This document shows positions 8,376 to 15,524 of a stretch of 64,000 nucleotides of DNA, piece by piece. This DNA is from Streptomyces griseus subsp. griseus. Its GTDB lineage: Bacteria; Actinomycetota; Actinomycetes; Streptomycetales; Streptomycetaceae. Under the pieces are notes generated by a model that searched no databases, was not told the origin of the DNA, and saw only the letters and a program-made list of their open reading frames with translations. The stretch is taken from contig NZ_CP032543.1 of the NCBI RefSeq assembly GCF_003610995.1, positions 5,270,001 through 5,334,000 on the forward strand, given 5' to 3'. The number at the start of each line of letters is the position of its first letter. Position 1 is the stretch's first letter. A program made the translations under genes and the position numbers.

Positions 8376-9817
8376 GGTCCGTGCGGGCCCGGGCCGCCAT
8401 CGGGGCCACCCTCGTCGTCGCCGTCGCCCTGGTCGCCGCCGGGCTCGCCGTCCTCCTCGTCCTGCGGGCCAACCTGATCGACCAGGCGGACCTCCAGGCG
8501 GAGGTGGCCGCCCGTGAGGTGGCCGGGCAGCTCGCCCTGGACACGCCGTACGAGGACCTCGACCTGGACGACGAGGAGGACCACCCGGTCCAGGTGACCG
8601 ACGAGGAGGGGCGGGTGGTCTTCGTCTCCCAGGGGCTGCGCGCCATCTCCGGGACCGGGTCGGCGGGCGTCAGCCCCGTACCCTCGGCATCCGTCGGCGC
8701 CACCCCGTCGCCCGGGGACGACGACGGCGACGACGATGACGGCGACGACAACGGGCGGCCCGGGCGCGGTGAGGTCTCCTCCGACGACCCGGACTTCTCC
8801 GACGGCACCGCCACCGTGGACGGCCGGCAGGCCGACTACCGGTTCGCCGCCGTCGAGGCCACCACCCCCGCCGGGCTCACCCTGACCGTCCACGCGGGCG
8901 CCCCGCTCGCCGCCGAGCAGGAGGCGGTGGGCACCGTGCGCGGGGCCATGCTCACCGGGCTGCCGATCCTGCTCGCCGTCGTCGCCGGGGTGACCTGGCT
9001 GGTGACCCGGCGCGCGCTGCGGCCCGTCGAGGGCATCCGGCGCGAGATGGCCGCGATCACCGCCTCCGAGGACCTGGCCCGCCGCGTCCCGGAACCCGAC
9101 TCACGCGACGAGATCGCCCGCCTCGCCCGTACGACCAACGAGACGCTCACCGTCCTGGAGGCGTCCGTGGAGCGGCAGCGGCGGTTCGTCGCGGACGCCT
9201 CGCACGAGCTGCGGTCCCCGATCGCCTCGCTCCGCACCCAGCTGGAGGTGGCCCACGCCCACCCGGAGCTGCTGGACCTCCCGGGCGCGGTCGCCGACAC
9301 CGTACGCCTCCAGGTGCTGGCGGCGGATCTGCTGCTGCTGGCCCGGCTGGACGCGGGGGAGAAGCCCGGGGCCGCCCGCCTTGAGGTGGGGGCGCTGGTG
9401 CGCGAGGAGGTGTCCCAGCGGACCGGGGACCGGATCCCGGTGACGGTGGAGGTGGCCGAGGGCGCGGCGTACGAGGTGAACGGGTCGCGCGGGCAGCTGG
9501 TCCGGGTGGTCGGCAACCTGCTGGACAACGCCCAGCGCCACGCCGAGAACCGGATCACCGTCCAGGTCGCGGCGGAGGGGAGCGGGGTGCGCGTGGAGGT
9601 CCGTGACGACGGGGCGGGGGTGCCGGAGGACGAGCGGGAGCGGATCTTCGAGCGGTTCGTCCGGCTGGACGACGCCCGCAGCCGGGACGACGGCGGCGCG
9701 GGTCTCGGCCTCGCCATCGCCCGGGACGTGGCCGCGCGGCACGGCGGAACCCTCACGGTCCACCAGGCCCCGGAGGGCGGCGCGGCCTTCCGGCTCCGGC
9801 TGCCCCGCGCGGGCTGA
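8372..9817 (+). CDS. Sensor histidine kinase with Asp-rich extracellular loop (RapA2-like)
   Basis: 481 residues: transmembrane helix at about 8-32, an extracellular region of about 160 residues, a second helix near 193-213, then HAMP, dimerisation and ATPase domains. His278 in DASHELRSP is the phospho-donor. The N box (NLLDNAQRHAENR), G1 (DDGAGVP), F box (FERFVRLDD) and G2 (GAGLGLAIA) are all present. The outer loop contains a run of about a dozen Asp/Gly residues that mirrors the acidic runs of the divergent PepSY protein. It pairs with the overlapping upstream regulator. An external cation or PepSY-protein signal is a reasonable inference, not shown. Confidence 0.92.
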   Translation: MRSVRARAAIGATLVVAVALVAAGLAVLLVLRANLIDQADLQAEVAAREVAGQLALDTPYEDLDLDDEEDHPVQVTDEEGRVVFVSQGLRAISGTGSAGVSPVPSASVGATPSPGDDDGDDDDGDDNGRPGRGEVSSDDPDFSDGTATVDGRQADYRFAAVEATTPAGLTLTVHAGAPLAAEQEAVGTVRGAMLTGLPILLAVVAGVTWLVTRRALRPVEGIRREMAAITASEDLARRVPEPDSRDEIARLARTTNETLTVLEASVERQRRFVADASHELRSPIASLRTQLEVAHAHPELLDLPGAVADTVRLQVLAADLLLLARLDAGEKPGAARLEVGALVREEVSQRTGDRIPVTVEVAEGAAYEVNGSRGQLVRVVGNLLDNAQRHAENRITVQVAAEGSGVRVEVRDDGAGVPEDERERIFERFVRLDDARSRDDGGAGLGLAIARDVAARHGGTLTVHQAPEGGAAFRLRLPRAG

Positions 9818-9884
9818 CCAGGGGCCTGGCCGGCCCGCGCGGCCTGGCCGGCGCCGTGGGGTCGCCGGTCAGGCCGTGTCCGTC

Positions 9885-9984
9885 ACGGCTTCCCGCGCCG
9901 CCCCGGGCAGCCCGAAGGGGCGCCGGGAGGACCCGGCGCCCCTTCGGGGGCGTAACAACTTCCTACGGCTTCCCGCGCCGCCCC
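9885..9984. repeat. 20-bp direct repeat flanking a terminator at the absC 3' end
   Basis: The same 20 bases (ACGGCTTCCCGCGCCGCCCC) occur at 9885-9904 and 9965-9984, exactly 80 bp apart. The second copy is the last six codons of absC; the first lies beyond the terminator hairpin. Confidence 0.75.
9911..9948. terminator. Bidirectional terminator between kinase and absC
   Basis: Perfect 17-bp stem beginning CCCGAAGGGGCGCCGGG with an AGGA loop, between two convergent genes. Confidence 0.8.
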
Positions 9985-10439
9985 CGCAGGTGCTCCGCGA
10001 TCGGCGTCAGCGCCGCGTGCAGCTCCGCCAGCGCCTCCGGCGAGAGCAGGTCCATGAAGTGGTTGCGCACCGACTCCACATGGTGCGGGGCGACCTTGCG
10101 CATGGTCTCGGCGCCCTGCTCGGTGAGGACCGCGTAGAGCCCTCGCCGGTCGGACTCGCAGTGGGTGCGGCGGACCAGGCCCGCCGTCTCCATCCGGGTG
10201 ATCTGGTGCGAGAGCCGGCTCTTGGACTGCAGGGTCGCGGCGGCGAGATCGCTCATCCGCATCCGCTGCTCGTCCGACTCGGAGAGGTTGACCAGGATCT
10301 CGTAGTCGTTCATGGTCAGGCCGAACGGCTGGAGGTCTTTCTCCAGCTGGTGCGTCAGCAGCCTGCTGACGTCCAGGTGGGTGCGCCAGGCGCACTGCTC
10401 CGTGTCGCTCAGCCAGCGGGTGGCCGTCTCGGTCTCCAT
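9963..10439 (-). CDS. absC: MarR-family regulator AbsC
   Basis: 158 residues with the MarR winged helix: LTMNDYEILVNLSES, then a recognition region SKSRLSHQITRMETAGLVRR and a wing ending DRRGLYAVLTEQG. A histidine cluster after the wing (VAPHHVESVRNHF) is where zinc-responsive MarR proteins such as AdcR place metal ligands. Gene order matches SCO5405 (AbsC), known as a pleiotropic regulator of antibiotic production linked to zinc. There is no Shine-Dalgarno sequence before the ATG; a TAGAAT hexamer ends 6 nt upstream, so the transcript is probably leaderless. Orthology is inferred from context and sequence type. Confidence 0.86.
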   Translation of the reverse strand: METETATRWLSDTEQCAWRTHLDVSRLLTHQLEKDLQPFGLTMNDYEILVNLSESDEQRMRMSDLAAATLQSKSRLSHQITRMETAGLVRRTHCESDRRGLYAVLTEQGAETMRKVAPHHVESVRNHFMDLLSPEALAELHAALTPIAEHLRGRRGKP

Positions 10440-10475
10440 ATATCGATTCTACCTAAGATGTTGAAAGCCGGACGA
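10437..10475 (-). promoter_or_regulatory. Leaderless promoter of absC
   Basis: On the minus strand TAGAAT (10446-10451) is followed by six bases and then the ATG at 10439, so transcription starting 7 nt after the -10 would begin at the start codon. The surrounding 40 bp are unusually A+T-rich for this chromosome. No clear -35 element is visible. Confidence 0.5.
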
Positions 10476-10588
10476 AATTAAAGGGTGTGATGACGGGCAC
10501 CCCGGAGTCGCCGGAGTGCCGGCGGGGCGGCATGCAAGGACCGGCGGCTGGGCGCAGACGTTCGACGTCACACTCCGCAGCCTACCGC

Positions 10589-11341
10589 TCACAAGCCGAA
10601 GCGGCGCTGGAGGTCCCCCAGCTGGCCGGGCATGCGCGGTGCCGAGCCGCCGCCCGGAACGCCCGGTTCACTCGGCACCGCGCCCGTCGCCTGCTCCGCC
10701 ATCAGCGCCTCGCTGGACTGCATCAGCACCGTGCCCGCCCCGACGAACTCGAACTGGTGCTCCTCGCCCGACGTGCCGCCGATGCCCGTCAGCGACCGGA
10801 TTCCGCCCATCACGCCCGTCATGTACCCGTGGTCGTAGTGGTGGCACGGCGAGGGGCAGTCGGCCCAGCCCACCAGCGCCTGCGGGTCGACCCGCAGCGG
10901 CGGCTCCATGAAGACCACGGGCCCGTTCGAGGCGGCGACGAACTTCCCCGTACCGATCAGCGTCACGAACCCGGGCACGATCGACTGCTTCAGTGCGAGC
11001 GAGGGATCGAACGCCAGCAGGTTCCCCGAGCGGATCGTCAGATTGCCCTCGTCCAGGTCGAAGGAGTTGACGTCGAAGGCCCGGTCGGCCAGCAGCATCT
11101 TCCCGCTGCCCTCGGCCACCACCCAGTCGCTCGCGTGCAGCGGCGAGTGGAAGCTGGAGCGCACCAGCCGGTCGAACCGGCCGTGCCCGATGCCGTCGAA
11201 GTTGATCTGCCCGTAGTAGGCGATCATCTTCCCCTTCTGCAGGAACCACCGGCTCCCCTTGAGCTCCACACAGAAGGTGTACGCGTTGACGTTGTCGTCC
11301 GACGGCAGCGTCATCGGATCGAAGACCACAGGCGTGCTCAC
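10589..11341 (-). CDS. AIM24-family protein (third of three)
   Basis: 250 residues of the AIM24 beta-sandwich type, seen in the pattern of GxxLAFDPSL, VDPQALVGWAD and a Gly-rich GTVLMQS strand. The cysteine/histidine stretch WADCPSPCHHYDHGY is specific to this paralogue and could bind a metal. A GTG start at 11341 overlaps the stop of the preceding gene (GTGA), so translation is coupled. It is the last gene of an AIM24 operon. AIM24 proteins are named after a yeast mitochondrial protein; their bacterial role is not known to me. The C-terminal 30 residues (Gly/Pro-rich) look disordered. Confidence 0.85.
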   Translation of the reverse strand: MSTPVVFDPMTLPSDDNVNAYTFCVELKGSRWFLQKGKMIAYYGQINFDGIGHGRFDRLVRSSFHSPLHASDWVVAEGSGKMLLADRAFDVNSFDLDEGNLTIRSGNLLAFDPSLALKQSIVPGFVTLIGTGKFVAASNGPVVFMEPPLRVDPQALVGWADCPSPCHHYDHGYMTGVMGGIRSLTGIGGTSGEEHQFEFVGAGTVLMQSSEALMAEQATGAVPSEPGVPGGGSAPRMPGQLGDLQRRFGL

Positions 11342-11988
11342 AGCTTCTCCTCCGATGCCTGGACGTACACCGCGCCGCTCCCGCTCAGCTCCAGCTGGAA
11401 CGCCTCGCCGGAGCCGCGCCCCACCATGTCCCGCCAGCCGACGGCGGTGGAGAGCTTGTTGCGGACCTCGCCGTGGTGGGCGACGTACGCCTGCGGGTCG
11501 ACATGGATGTCGCGGCCGGGGGTGATCGGCAGCTCGATCACCCCGCCGTGCGCCATCACCGCCACCGCGCCGTGCCCCTTGAGGGTGGTGGTGAACAGGC
11601 CCTGGCCGGTCACCTGGCCGCGGACCATGCCCATCACCCCGCCCTGCGAGCCCATGAACATCGTGCCCTGCTGGAGGGACCCGTCGAAGGCGAGGAGGCG
11701 GTCGGCCTCCACGTACAGGGTGTCGCCGGCCAGGTTGATCACCTGGATGTGGTGGCCGCCGTGGCCGAACAGCACCGTACCCGAGCCCTCGACCGTCATC
11801 AGCGGGGTCGCCTCGCCCGTGACCCGGCGGCCGATCATCGAGGCGAAGCCGCCCTGGCCGCCCTGGATGTTCGGGGTGAAGGAGACCTCGCCCCGGTAGG
11901 CCAGCATCGCGCCGCGCTGGCTGAACAGCGTCTGGCCCGGCGCCACCGTGGCCTCGATCATCTTGGAGTTGATCTCGCGGAACGGCAT
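11338..11988 (-). CDS. AIM24-family protein (second of three)
   Basis: 216 residues. The family pattern is clear: an early GAMLAYRGEVSF strand, a Gly-rich GLFTTTLKGHGAVAV strand, and DIHVDPQAYVAHHGEV, closing with SGEAFQLELSGSGAVYVQASE. No signal peptide or membrane helix. The ATG at 11988 overlaps the upstream stop by one base (TGATG) and its own stop overlaps the next gene, so all three are coupled. It shares its whole length with the first gene, indicating tandem duplication. Confidence 0.88.
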   Translation of the reverse strand: MPFREINSKMIEATVAPGQTLFSQRGAMLAYRGEVSFTPNIQGGQGGFASMIGRRVTGEATPLMTVEGSGTVLFGHGGHHIQVINLAGDTLYVEADRLLAFDGSLQQGTMFMGSQGGVMGMVRGQVTGQGLFTTTLKGHGAVAVMAHGGVIELPITPGRDIHVDPQAYVAHHGEVRNKLSTAVGWRDMVGRGSGEAFQLELSGSGAVYVQASEEKL

Positions 11989-12626
11989 CAGACATCGCCT
12001 CCGAGGGTGTTGCGCTCGCTCGGCTGTACGTAGACCAGGCCGTCGCCCTCGAAACGCATCTGGAACGCCTCGCCCGAGCCCTCGCCCATCAGGGTCCGGA
12101 AGTTGACCCCGCTCTGGAGCTGCTGGCGCAGACTGCCCTGGTGGGCGATGTACGCGCCGGGGTCGACCATCAGCGGATACTGCGGGGTCACCCGCAGCAC
12201 GACCGCCTCGCCGTCCGACATGATCGCCGCCTGCCCGGTGCCCTCCACCGTGGTGGTGAACAGCCCGTTGCCGCTCGCCCCGCCGCGCAGCCCGGTGAAC
12301 GTGGTCCCCGTGCGCAGGCCGGAGCCGGTGGCCAGCAGGTTGCTCGCCTCCACGTACAGCTTGTCGCCGTGGAGCGTGACCAGGTTGATCTCGCTCGCCC
12401 GGTCGGCGAAGTAGCAGGTGCCCTGCCCGGAGACCTCCATCACGGCCATCTGTTCGCCGGTCAGCCGGCGGGTCACCATCCCGCGGAGCCCCTCACCGCC
12501 GCCCGTCATCTTCTTGAAGGTCATCCGGCCGTCGTACGCGACCATCGAGCCGTTCTTCGCCTTGACGGCATCGCCCGTCAGATCGACGGCGAGCGTCTTG
12601 CTGCCTTGGAGTCGGAACATCGCCAC
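11988..12626 (-). CDS. AIM24-family protein (first of three)
   Basis: 212 residues, lead gene of the operon. It has the same strand order as its downstream neighbour: GSMVAYDGRMTF, NGLFTTTVEGTGQAAI, VDPGAYIAHQGSL and SGEAFQMRFEGDGLVYVQPSE. The start may be the GTG at 12626 or the ATG at 12620 (MFRLQGSK); neither has a convincing ribosome site, so the 5' end is uncertain by two residues. The three copies show no catalytic signature. Known members bind DNA or membranes in scattered reports; I do not assign a function. Confidence 0.86.
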   Translation of the reverse strand: MAMFRLQGSKTLAVDLTGDAVKAKNGSMVAYDGRMTFKKMTGGGEGLRGMVTRRLTGEQMAVMEVSGQGTCYFADRASEINLVTLHGDKLYVEASNLLATGSGLRTGTTFTGLRGGASGNGLFTTTVEGTGQAAIMSDGEAVVLRVTPQYPLMVDPGAYIAHQGSLRQQLQSGVNFRTLMGEGSGEAFQMRFEGDGLVYVQPSERNTLGGDV

Positions 12627-12778
12627 GCGATGAAGGTAGCCGCCGGCCGCGCGCTCCGGCCAGGTCCTGCGGAACCGTTACGCCCCTGATGCTCCCCTGA
12701 TGCGCACCTGGACCGGTCCTGATGATGCGCGCCCTGACCGGCCCTGATATGCGGCGATACGCGCGGCCGCGGCGAGGG

Positions 12779-12800
12779 CCGCCCCCGGCGCCGGGGGCGG
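12779..12800. promoter_or_regulatory. 22-bp GC palindrome in the AIM24/DUF3817 divergent region
   Basis: CCGCCCCCGGC followed directly by its reverse complement, with no loop. It lies 79 bp before the DUF3817 start inside a 252-bp divergent intergenic stretch. That stretch also has four copies of CCTGAT at irregular spacing. It could be an operator or a leader hairpin. Confidence 0.4.
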
Positions 12801-12878
12801 GGCGTCGCGATGCCACAATGGGGGCGGCTTGTGCTCGCGTTCACAAGCCCACGCGACCCTCCCACCGAAGGTGCCCCT

Positions 12879-13229
12879 GTGGACATCAAGACCGCTTCCG
12901 CCCTGCACCGGCTGCGCCTCATCTCGATTCCCGAGGCGCTGTCCTTCCCGGCGCTGATCCTCTTCGGCTCGGTCCTCAGCCGGGTCTCGGACATCGACTT
13001 CCTGATGATGCCGCTCGGCATGATCCACGGGGTGCTCTTCGTGATCTACGCCGTGTTCCTGCTCGACGTCTGGATGAAGGCCAAGTGGCCGCTCAAGCGC
13101 GTCGCCCTCTTCTTCGTCCTGTCGCTCATCCCCTTCGGCGGGCTCTATGGCGACAAGCGGCTCAAGCAGTACGAGGCCGACGGCGTCATCGCCGCCCGCG
13201 CCCGCCGCGAGGGCACGGTCAGCGCATGA
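12879..13229 (+). CDS. DUF3817 small membrane protein
   Basis: 116 residues, mostly three or four transmembrane helices: [35 protein letters not shown] (the DUF3817 hallmark with its histidine) and [22 protein letters not shown] at 12879 is preferred because GAAGG at 12867-12871 is 7 nt upstream; a longer frame from 12810 has no support. The stop overlaps the next ATG. Function unknown for the family. A paralogue is encoded at 22811. Confidence 0.86.
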   Translation: MDIKTASALHRLRLISIPEALSFPALILFGSVLSRVSDIDFLMMPLGMIHGVLFVIYAVFLLDVWMKAKWPLKRVALFFVLSLIPFGGLYGDKRLKQYEADGVIAARARREGTVSA

Positions 13230-13519
13230 TCGTCGCCTTCTCCGTGTCGCCGCTCGGTGTCGGTGAGGACGTCGGGGAGTACGTCGCCGACGCCGTGCGG
13301 GTCGTCCGCGAGTCCGGGCTGCCCAACCGGACCGACGCCATGTTCACCTCCGTCGAGGGGGAGTGGGACGAGGTGATGGACGTCGTCAAGCGCGCCGTGG
13401 CCGCCGTCGAGGCCCGCGCGGGACGCGTCTCCCTGGTACTGAAGGCCGACATCCGGCCCGGTGTCACCGACGGGCTGACCTCGAAGGTCGAGACCGTGGA
13501 GCGCCACCTCGCCCCCTGA
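13226..13519 (+). CDS. MTH1187/YkoF-type thiamine-binding protein
   Basis: 97 residues with the single-domain ferredoxin-like fold of the MTH1187 family: [20 protein letters not shown], a [20 protein letters not shown] centre, and [12 protein letters not shown]. Family members bind thiamine or related small molecules as oligomers. The ATG at 13226 overlaps the DUF3817 stop (ATGA), so the two are coupled. A good terminator follows. The fusion-like pairing of a membrane protein with a thiamine-binding protein suggests shared work, but the substrate is not shown. Confidence 0.87.
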   Translation: MIVAFSVSPLGVGEDVGEYVADAVRVVRESGLPNRTDAMFTSVEGEWDEVMDVVKRAVAAVEARAGRVSLVLKADIRPGVTDGLTSKVETVERHLAP

Positions 13520-13560
13520 CGTCCCGTCGGCCCTCCGCCGCCCCGCGTTCACCCGATAAG

Positions 13561-13589
13561 CCCCCGGCGCCACACGGCCGGGGGTTTTT
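13561..13589 (+). terminator. Rho-independent terminator after the thiamine-binding gene
   Basis: CCCCCGGC and GCCGGGGG arms followed by five Ts, one of the few classical U-tract terminators in the window. Confidence 0.85.
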
Positions 13590-13692
13590 CCGGTCCCGGA
13601 TCGAAAACCCCTCACTCGGACCTGCCAAGTCGACACGCCGCTGCCTGTCCCTTTCTGTGGGGATATCAACCCGTTCGACAGTGGGAGGCACG

Positions 13693-15453
13693 GTGCGGTC
13701 GGAGGGCTACGACTACGACACCTACAGCCGGCTCGCGGGTCCGCTCACCGAGCCGGACCCCGAGGGATACCGAGTCAGGTACCGATCCCTGCTATCGAGC
13801 GAGAAGCACCGAATAAGGGCCGTCCTGCTGATGACGCTCGCCCCGGTGCTCACCGCCACCCTGATGCTCTACCTGGTCTGGCCCACGCACTGGACCGAGC
13901 GGGAGAACGGGGAGCGGTGGCTCGTCGTCGCCGACACTGTGATGCTGGTCTCGATCGGCCTGATCGGGCTCTTCATGCTGGTCAACGTGGTCTCCATCGC
14001 GCACGCCACGATGGTCGCCCGGGACCCCGTACCCGTGACGCCCGAGCCGGGCACCCGGGTCGCCTTCCTCACCACGTACGTCCCCGGCAAGGAACCGCTC
14101 TCCATGGTGCGCGCCACCCTGAAGGGCGCGGTGCGCCTCACGCACGCCGGTCCGCTGGACGTCTGGCTCCTCGACGAGGGGGACGACCCCGCCGCCCGGA
14201 TGCTCTGCGCGGAGCTGGGGGTGCACCACTTCACCCGGCGCGGGGTGCCCGAGTGGAACCGTGAGAAGGGTGTCCACAAGGCGAGGACGAAGCACGGCAA
14301 CTACAACGCCTGGATCGCCCTCCACGGCGACGACTACGACTTCTTCGCCTCCGTCGACACCGACCATGTGCCGATGCCCAACTTCCTGGAGCGGATGCTG
14401 GGCTACTTCCGCGATCCGGACGTCGCTTTCGTCGTCGGACCGCAGGTCTACGGGAACTACGACTCGGCCGTCACCAAGGCCGCCGAGTCGCAGCAGTTCC
14501 TCTTCCACGCGCTGATCCAGCGCGCGGGCAACCGCTACGGGGCCCCGATGTTCGTCGGCACCAACAACGTCGTCCGCGTCGCCGCCGTACGCCAGGTCGG
14601 CGGCCTCTACGACTCCATCACCGAGGACATGGCGACCGGCTTCGAGATCCACCGCCGCCGCAACCCCCGCACCGGCCGCTTCTGGCGCTCCGTCTACACC
14701 CCCGACGTGCTGGCCGTCGGCGAGGGGCCCGCCTCCTGGACGGACTTCTTCACCCAGCAGCTGCGCTGGTCGCGGGGGACGTACGAGACGTTGTTCAAGC
14801 AGTACGGCAAGGCGCTGTTCCGGGTGCCGCCGGGCCGGCTCCTCAGCTACACCCTGATGCTCGTCTACTACCCGATGACGGCGGTCAACTGGCTGCTCGG
14901 CGTGGTCAGCTGTGTCCTCTTCCTCTGGTTCGGGGCGTCCGGCACCCAGGTCGCCGCCTCCGTCTGGCTGATGCTCTACAGCGACGCGGCGGCCCTCCAG
15001 ATCGGGCTCTACCTCTGGAACCGGCGCCACAACGTCTCCCCGCACGAGCCCGAGGGCTCCGGCGGCCTCGCCGGGATGGCCATGTCCGCGCTCTCCGCGC
15101 CGGTCTACCTCAAGTCGCTCGGCTCGGCGGTGCTGCGCACGGACGGCCGGTTCGTCGTCACGCCCAAGGGTGGCCAGGTGTCCCCGGACCGGCTGCTCAC
15201 CTTCCGTATCCATCTCGGCTGGGCCGCGGTCCTGCTCTCCTCGCTCGCCGCCTCGGTCTACCTGGACCACACCCATGTCGCGATGCGGACCTGGGCGACG
15301 CTGGGCCTGGCGATAGCCCTGTCCCCGGTCGCGGTGTGGGCCTGGACCCAGTGGCAGGACCGGCGTACGCAGGCGGGCAGCGCCGTCCCCGCGCCCGCGC
15401 CCTCGCCCGCCCCGCCCCCGTACAGCAGGCGCTGCCCGGGCCGACGTATCTGA
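13693..15453 (+). CDS. CslA-like processive beta-glycosyltransferase (GT2), 3' end probably frameshifted
   Basis: 586 residues as read. Two N-terminal membrane helices, then a GT2 domain: DVWLLDEGDD, the DxD pair Asp222/Asp224 in SVDTDHV, TED with Asp312, and QQLRW at 355-359, the processive-synthase signature. At least four more helices follow. No PilZ domain. It makes a beta-linked polymer, cellulose-like by analogy with CslA of streptomycetes, which acts at hyphal tips with GlxA; glxA lies directly downstream here. The C-terminus switches frame at the GCCCCGCCCCC run near 15412-15420: the -1 frame continues as QQALPGPTYLTTTTTTTG to a stop at 15521, three bases before the glxA ATG. GTG at 13693 has GGGAGG close by. 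Confidence 0.85.
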   Translation: MRSEGYDYDTYSRLAGPLTEPDPEGYRVRYRSLLSSEKHRIRAVLLMTLAPVLTATLMLYLVWPTHWTERENGERWLVVADTVMLVSIGLIGLFMLVNVVSIAHATMVARDPVPVTPEPGTRVAFLTTYVPGKEPLSMVRATLKGAVRLTHAGPLDVWLLDEGDDPAARMLCAELGVHHFTRRGVPEWNREKGVHKARTKHGNYNAWIALHGDDYDFFASVDTDHVPMPNFLERMLGYFRDPDVAFVVGPQVYGNYDSAVTKAAESQQFLFHALIQRAGNRYGAPMFVGTNNVVRVAAVRQVGGLYDSITEDMATGFEIHRRRNPRTGRFWRSVYTPDVLAVGEGPASWTDFFTQQLRWSRGTYETLFKQYGKALFRVPPGRLLSYTLMLVYYPMTAVNWLLGVVSCVLFLWFGASGTQVAASVWLMLYSDAAALQIGLYLWNRRHNVSPHEPEGSGGLAGMAMSALSAPVYLKSLGSAVLRTDGRFVVTPKGGQVSPDRLLTFRIHLGWAAVLLSSLAASVYLDHTHVAMRTWATLGLAIALSPVAVWAWTQWQDRRTQAGSAVPAPAPSPAPPPYSRRCPGRRI

Positions 15454-15524
15454 CCACGACGACCACCACCACCGGTGCGAGTGCCGGTACCACCGCCACC
15501 ACCACCGCAGGAGGGAACTGACCC

